A stretch of DNA of 8,816 nucleotides, taken from contig RFJV01000068.1 in the NCBI GenBank assembly GCA_003694775.1, positions 1-8,816 on the forward strand. Reading direction: 5' to 3'. Origin of the DNA: Chloroflexota bacterium (lineage in GTDB: Bacteria > Chloroflexota > Anaerolineae > 4572-78 > J111). Below are positions 6,246 through 8,816 of the stretch, one piece after another. The position numbers and the translations under genes were made by a program. The notes beneath the pieces were generated by a model that was not told the origin of the DNA, ran no database searches, and saw only the letters and a program-made list of their open reading frames with translations. The first letter of the stretch is position 1; every line of letters starts with the position of its first letter.

Positions 6246-8498
6246 ATGATGGCAGATTTATTTGACCACGCGCGAGCACAGCGAATAGAAAAAGAAGCCC
6301 CGCTGGCGGCGAGGATGCGTCCCCGCACCCTGGATGAGTTTATCGGGCAGGAGCACATCATCGGGCCGGGGCGTTTGCTTCGCCGGGCCATTCAGGCCGA
6401 CCAGCTTTCTTCGCTGATTTTTTACGGGCCGCCGGGGGTCGGCAAAACCACGCTGGCCCGAATTATTGCCAACACCACCCACGCCCATTTCATTGCCCTG
6501 AATGCCGTACTGAGCGGGGTAAAGGACATCCGGGAAGCCATCGAGGTGGCCCAGGAACGCCGCGGAATGTACGGCCAGAAAACCATCCTCTTTATCGATG
6601 AAGTGCACCGCTTCAACAAGGCCCAGCAGGACGCCCTCCTGCCGCATGTCGAAAACGGAACGGTAATCCTCATCGGCGCCACCACCGAAAACCCCTATTT
6701 TGAAGTCAACAAGGCGCTGGTATCCCGCTCCCGGATTTTTCAGCTTCAGCGGCTCAACGAAGACCATCTGCGGGCCATCGTCTGGCAGGCCCTATCCGAT
6801 GAGGAGCGGGGCTACGGCCGGCTGAAGGTCAACCTGGAGCCGGAGGCCCTGGACCACCTGGTCAACGTGGCCAACGGCGATGCTCGCGCCGTGCTGAATG
6901 CCCTGGAGCTGGCGGTGGAAACCACGCCCCCGGACGAGTACGGCGTCATCAATATCACCATCGACGTGGCCGAGGAGTCTATCCAGCGCCGGGCCGTGCT
7001 GTACGACAAGGACGGTGACGCCCATTTCGACACCATTTCTGCCTTCATCAAGTCCCTGCGCGGCTCCGACCCGGACGCGGCCCTCTACTGGCTGGCAAAA
7101 ATGGTCTATGCCGGGGAAGACCCCCGCTTTATTTTCCGGCGGATGCTGATTTTTGCCGCCGAGGATGTCGGTCTGGCCGACCCGCAGGCCCTGCCGGTGG
7201 TGGCGGCCGCGGCCCAGGCTTTTGACTACGTGGGCCTGCCCGAAGGCCGTTTTCACCTGGCCGAGGCCTGCCTTTACCTGGCTACTGCCCCCAAAAGCAA
7301 CTCCACTATGGCCTTTTTCGACGCCCTTTCTGCGGTGGAAAAAGAACGGGAAGCCGATGTACCCAACCACCTGCGCGACGCCAGCCGCGACGCCGAGGAT
7401 TTTGGGCACGGTGCAGGCTACCTGTACCCCCACGCATACCGTGACCACTGGGTGGCCCAACAGTACCTGCCCCGGCAACTGCAAGGCCGGGTGTTTTACC
7501 AGCCCAGCGACCAGGGATACGAGGCCGCCATTCGCCAGCAGGTGGCCCGCCGACGGGAGGAACAATTGGCGGCTATGCTGGAAGCCGAAGCCGCTCCCGG
7601 TGAGCTGATGGCCCGTCCCCAGAAAGGGCCGCCAACCTACAACCGCTGGCTCCAGCGCACGCTCAGCAGCGCGGGTCAGCGGTTAGGGCAGGTACGGGAC
7701 CGTATTTTTGCCCTGGCTCAGGTTCAGCGCCACCACCTGGTGCTGGACCTGAACGCCGGTACGGGCCTGCTTACCTGGGAAGCTGTTCGCCGGGCCAGTG
7801 CCGGCGGAGTGTGGGCCTGGACCGCCACCCCTGCCGAGGCCGAGGCCCTGCAGGAGCAGGCCGCCAACCTCGACCCGCTGGAGCGTCCGGTGGTTCTTTC
7901 CGGTAATCTGGCCGACCTGCCCCGGCTCATCCTGCAGGCCGCCCCGTCCGAAGGGCAGGCCTTGCGTTTCGATGTGGTCATTGGGCGCAACCTGCTGACC
8001 CGCCTGCCCGACCGTCCGGCCGCGGTGCGCGCCATCCGGCAGGTGCTCCATCCCGAAGGCCGGCTGGTGCTGGCAGAAATCGTACCCCGCCGTTCGCCTC
8101 GCCCGTCGGAACTGGTAGAGCTGGCCTCGCTGTCCCCCCGGCTGGTGGAACGGCTGAAGGAAACCGAAGCCGCGGTCTACACCAATCCCGATGACCCAAT
8201 GGTCAACTGGGACGCGGCAGATTTGCCGGCCCTGCTGGAGCAGAACGGCTTTGCGCATGTCGAACTGGAGATAGAGGAGGAAGAATCGGAGCGGTACCTG
8301 CCGGCAGACCAGATTGCTCGCTGGTTCCGGCTGGACGCTGACCCCGACCGTCCGTCGCTGGCGCAGAGGCTGATGGAACACGGCGTGTCGGCGGAAGAGG
8401 TGGCGCAAATCCGGCAGGTGTTTGACCGCCAGCTGGCCAACCAGTCGGTGGGCTGGCGGACTACCACCGTCTATGTTTCGGCCCGGGCAGGGCAATAG
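6246..8498 (+). CDS. rarA: RarA (MgsA) AAA+ ATPase fused to a methyltransferase-like C-terminal domain
   Basis: The 750-residue protein is far longer than ordinary RarA (about 440). Residues 1-430 are a full replication-associated recombination ATPase of the clamp-loader AAA+ group, which acts at stalled replication forks. The conserved entry [20 protein letters not shown] (18-37) supports the start at 6246. Other motifs are Walker [10 protein letters not shown] (61-69), Walker [10 protein letters not shown] (D118, E119), sensor 1 N149 in GATTENP, an arginine finger in SRSRIF (R161/R163), sensor 2 R214 in [11 protein letters not shown], then the MgsA C-terminal oligomerization region. From about 465 a second domain begins. 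VLDLNAGTG (499-507) is a class I methyltransferase SAM-binding motif I, and [15 protein letters not shown] (575-589) followed by [18 protein letters not shown] resembles motifs IV-VI. The expected acidic residue after strand 2 is not obvious ([12 protein letters not shown]), so catalysis is uncertain. RarA with a C-terminal extension of unknown function is known from cyanobacteria. Its substrate is unknown. Confidence 0.92.
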   Translation: MMADLFDHARAQRIEKEAPLAARMRPRTLDEFIGQEHIIGPGRLLRRAIQADQLSSLIFYGPPGVGKTTLARIIANTTHAHFIALNAVLSGVKDIREAIEVAQERRGMYGQKTILFIDEVHRFNKAQQDALLPHVENGTVILIGATTENPYFEVNKALVSRSRIFQLQRLNEDHLRAIVWQALSDEERGYGRLKVNLEPEALDHLVNVANGDARAVLNALELAVETTPPDEYGVINITIDVAEESIQRRAVLYDKDGDAHFDTISAFIKSLRGSDPDAALYWLAKMVYAGEDPRFIFRRMLIFAAEDVGLADPQALPVVAAAAQAFDYVGLPEGRFHLAEACLYLATAPKSNSTMAFFDALSAVEKEREADVPNHLRDASRDAEDFGHGAGYLYPHAYRDHWVAQQYLPRQLQGRVFYQPSDQGYEAAIRQQVARRREEQLAAMLEAEAAPGELMARPQKGPPTYNRWLQRTLSSAGQRLGQVRDRIFALAQVQRHHLVLDLNAGTGLLTWEAVRRASAGGVWAWTATPAEAEALQEQAANLDPLERPVVLSGNLADLPRLILQAAPSEGQALRFDVVIGRNLLTRLPDRPAAVRAIRQVLHPEGRLVLAEIVPRRSPRPSELVELASLSPRLVERLKETEAAVYTNPDDPMVNWDAADLPALLEQNGFAHVELEIEEEESERYLPADQIARWFRLDADPDRPSLAQRLMEHGVSAEEVAQIRQVFDRQLANQSVGWRTTTVYVSARAGQ

Positions 8499-8519
8499 CG
8501 CGCGTACAAGGGGACGATA

Positions 8520-8540
8520 GGGCTGTAGTGCCCCGCTTTT
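8520..8540 (+). terminator. Weak candidate terminator after rarA
   Basis: GGGC and GCCC form a 4-bp stem around a 6-base loop 22 bases after the rarA stop, followed by CGC and four T. The stem is short, so this is a tentative call. The stronger palindromes further downstream lack T runs. Confidence 0.25.
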
Positions 8541-8678
8541 GCTACCCTGCTACTCTTGCCCGGCATAGGGATGCCGGGACTACCCTCCTTCCCCCTGCTC
8601 CCCAGCCTTTGCCCAGGTGCTACCCTGCTCCTTCCCGGCATAGGGATGCCGGAACTACCCTCCTGCTCCCCTGCTCCC
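8541..8678. repeat. Two imperfect ~60-bp direct repeats, each with a palindromic hairpin
   Basis: Copies at about 8541-8603 and 8619-8678 share GCTACCCTGCT at the left, a central palindrome and ACTACCCTCC at the right. The first palindrome (8559-8578) has an 8-bp stem CCCGGCAT/ATGCCGGG with loop AGGG. The second (8634-8653) has the same loop and a 7-bp stem, with one changed end base. Hairpin starts are 75 bases apart. The structure resembles REP-like or miniature interspersed elements, but no terminal repeats or target duplication could be defined. Confidence 0.7.
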
Positions 8679-8729
8679 TTGCCACCCTGCTCCCTTGCCA
8701 CCCTGCTGCCCTGCACCCTTGCCACTTTG
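8669..8729. repeat. Pyrimidine-rich 16-bp tandem array, degenerating to the right
   Basis: CCCTGCTCCCTTGCCA occurs twice in exact tandem (8669-8684 and 8685-8700). It is followed by a longer variant with GCCCTGCA inserted and then a worn copy. The array reaches the stop codon of the gene on the opposite strand. Open frames across it are low-complexity artefacts. The strong C/T bias on the plus strand continues leftward to about 8541, inside the hairpin repeats. Confidence 0.75.
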
Positions 8730-8816
8730 CTACCTTGCCCCCATCCCCCACACCAGATAAATATAAATCGGTGTCAGCACCGCCAGAATCAGGTTGAGCG
8801 GCAACCCCACCTTAAC
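8730..8816 (-). CDS. Membrane protein C-terminus, SLC13/DASS-permease-like, partial at right edge
   Basis: Read on the minus strand from the right edge, one frame stays open for 28 codons and ends in TAG (8732-8730); both other frames hit stops early. The encoded end includes KVGLPLNLILAVLTPIYIY and finishes with LVWGMGAR. A basic residue, then VGLPLNL, then a final hydrophobic helix is typical of the C-terminus of SLC13-type (divalent anion/Na+ symporter) permeases. The length visible is too short for a firm family call. It is convergent with rarA, separated by the repeat-filled spacer. Confidence 0.6.
   Translation of the reverse strand, partial: VKVGLPLNLILAVLTPIYIYLVWGMGAR

Noticed and set aside
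8559..8700. CRISPR array
   Set aside because: The repeats are tandem or nearly so, with degenerate pyrimidine-rich units and no regular unique spacers, and no cas genes are nearby.
8528..8797. Open frames across the repeat spacer, both strands
   Set aside because: They encode repetitive low-complexity sequence made by the tandem repeats and overlap the permease-like coding end.

Overview
The window looks like chromosomal DNA of a GC-rich bacterium. Chloroflexota is my best guess and Cyanobacteria a weaker alternative. The clues are a class III cyclase joined to a large ATPase/TPR signalling module, a RarA ATPase fused to a methyltransferase-like domain, and an intergenic spacer of pyrimidine-rich low-complexity repeats. 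Promoters have clear TATAAT/TTGACA-type boxes, and most genes have good Shine-Dalgarno sequences. The taxon is an inference from gene content, not from a marker gene.

Layout. (1) Positions 2-3979, + strand: the C-terminal half of an MFS exporter resembling the fosmidomycin-resistance group; then a cyclase-ATPase gene; then a TPR gene that overlaps the cyclase gene by a few bases. The last two reading frames together look like one classical cyclase-ATPase-TPR regulator cut in two. (2) Positions 3998-5437, - strand: a NapA/Kef-like CPA2 Na+/H+ antiporter, convergent with the TPR gene. (3) Positions 5438-5612: an unusually informative leader. It has a good promoter whose -35 overlaps the stop codon of the upstream gene, an inverted repeat at the start point, a GC-rich foldable leader and an intrinsic terminator just before the antiporter ribosome binding site. 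This arrangement suggests premature termination control, possibly a riboswitch. (4) Positions 5610-6053, - strand: a Fur-family metalloregulator with a strong promoter and two exact 10-bp direct repeats around its -10 box. (5) Positions 6246-8498, + strand: RarA (MgsA) fused to a methyltransferase-like domain, transcribed divergently from the fur-like gene and apparently from a leaderless mRNA. (6) Positions 8499-8729: a non-coding spacer with two hairpin-bearing direct repeats and a short tandem array. (7) Positions 8730-8816, - strand: the last 28 codons of a membrane protein resembling SLC13/DASS permeases, running off the right edge.

How they may work together. The MFS, cyclase and TPR genes look like one operon with tight spacing. 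The Fur-like regulator and the antiporter lie in the same direction, 172 bp apart, but the antiporter has its own promoter and attenuator, so ion homeostasis is probably controlled in cis. RarA acts independently in replication-fork maintenance. The strongest candidate for something undescribed is the antiporter leader, followed by the split cyclase regulator and the leaderless RarA fusion.
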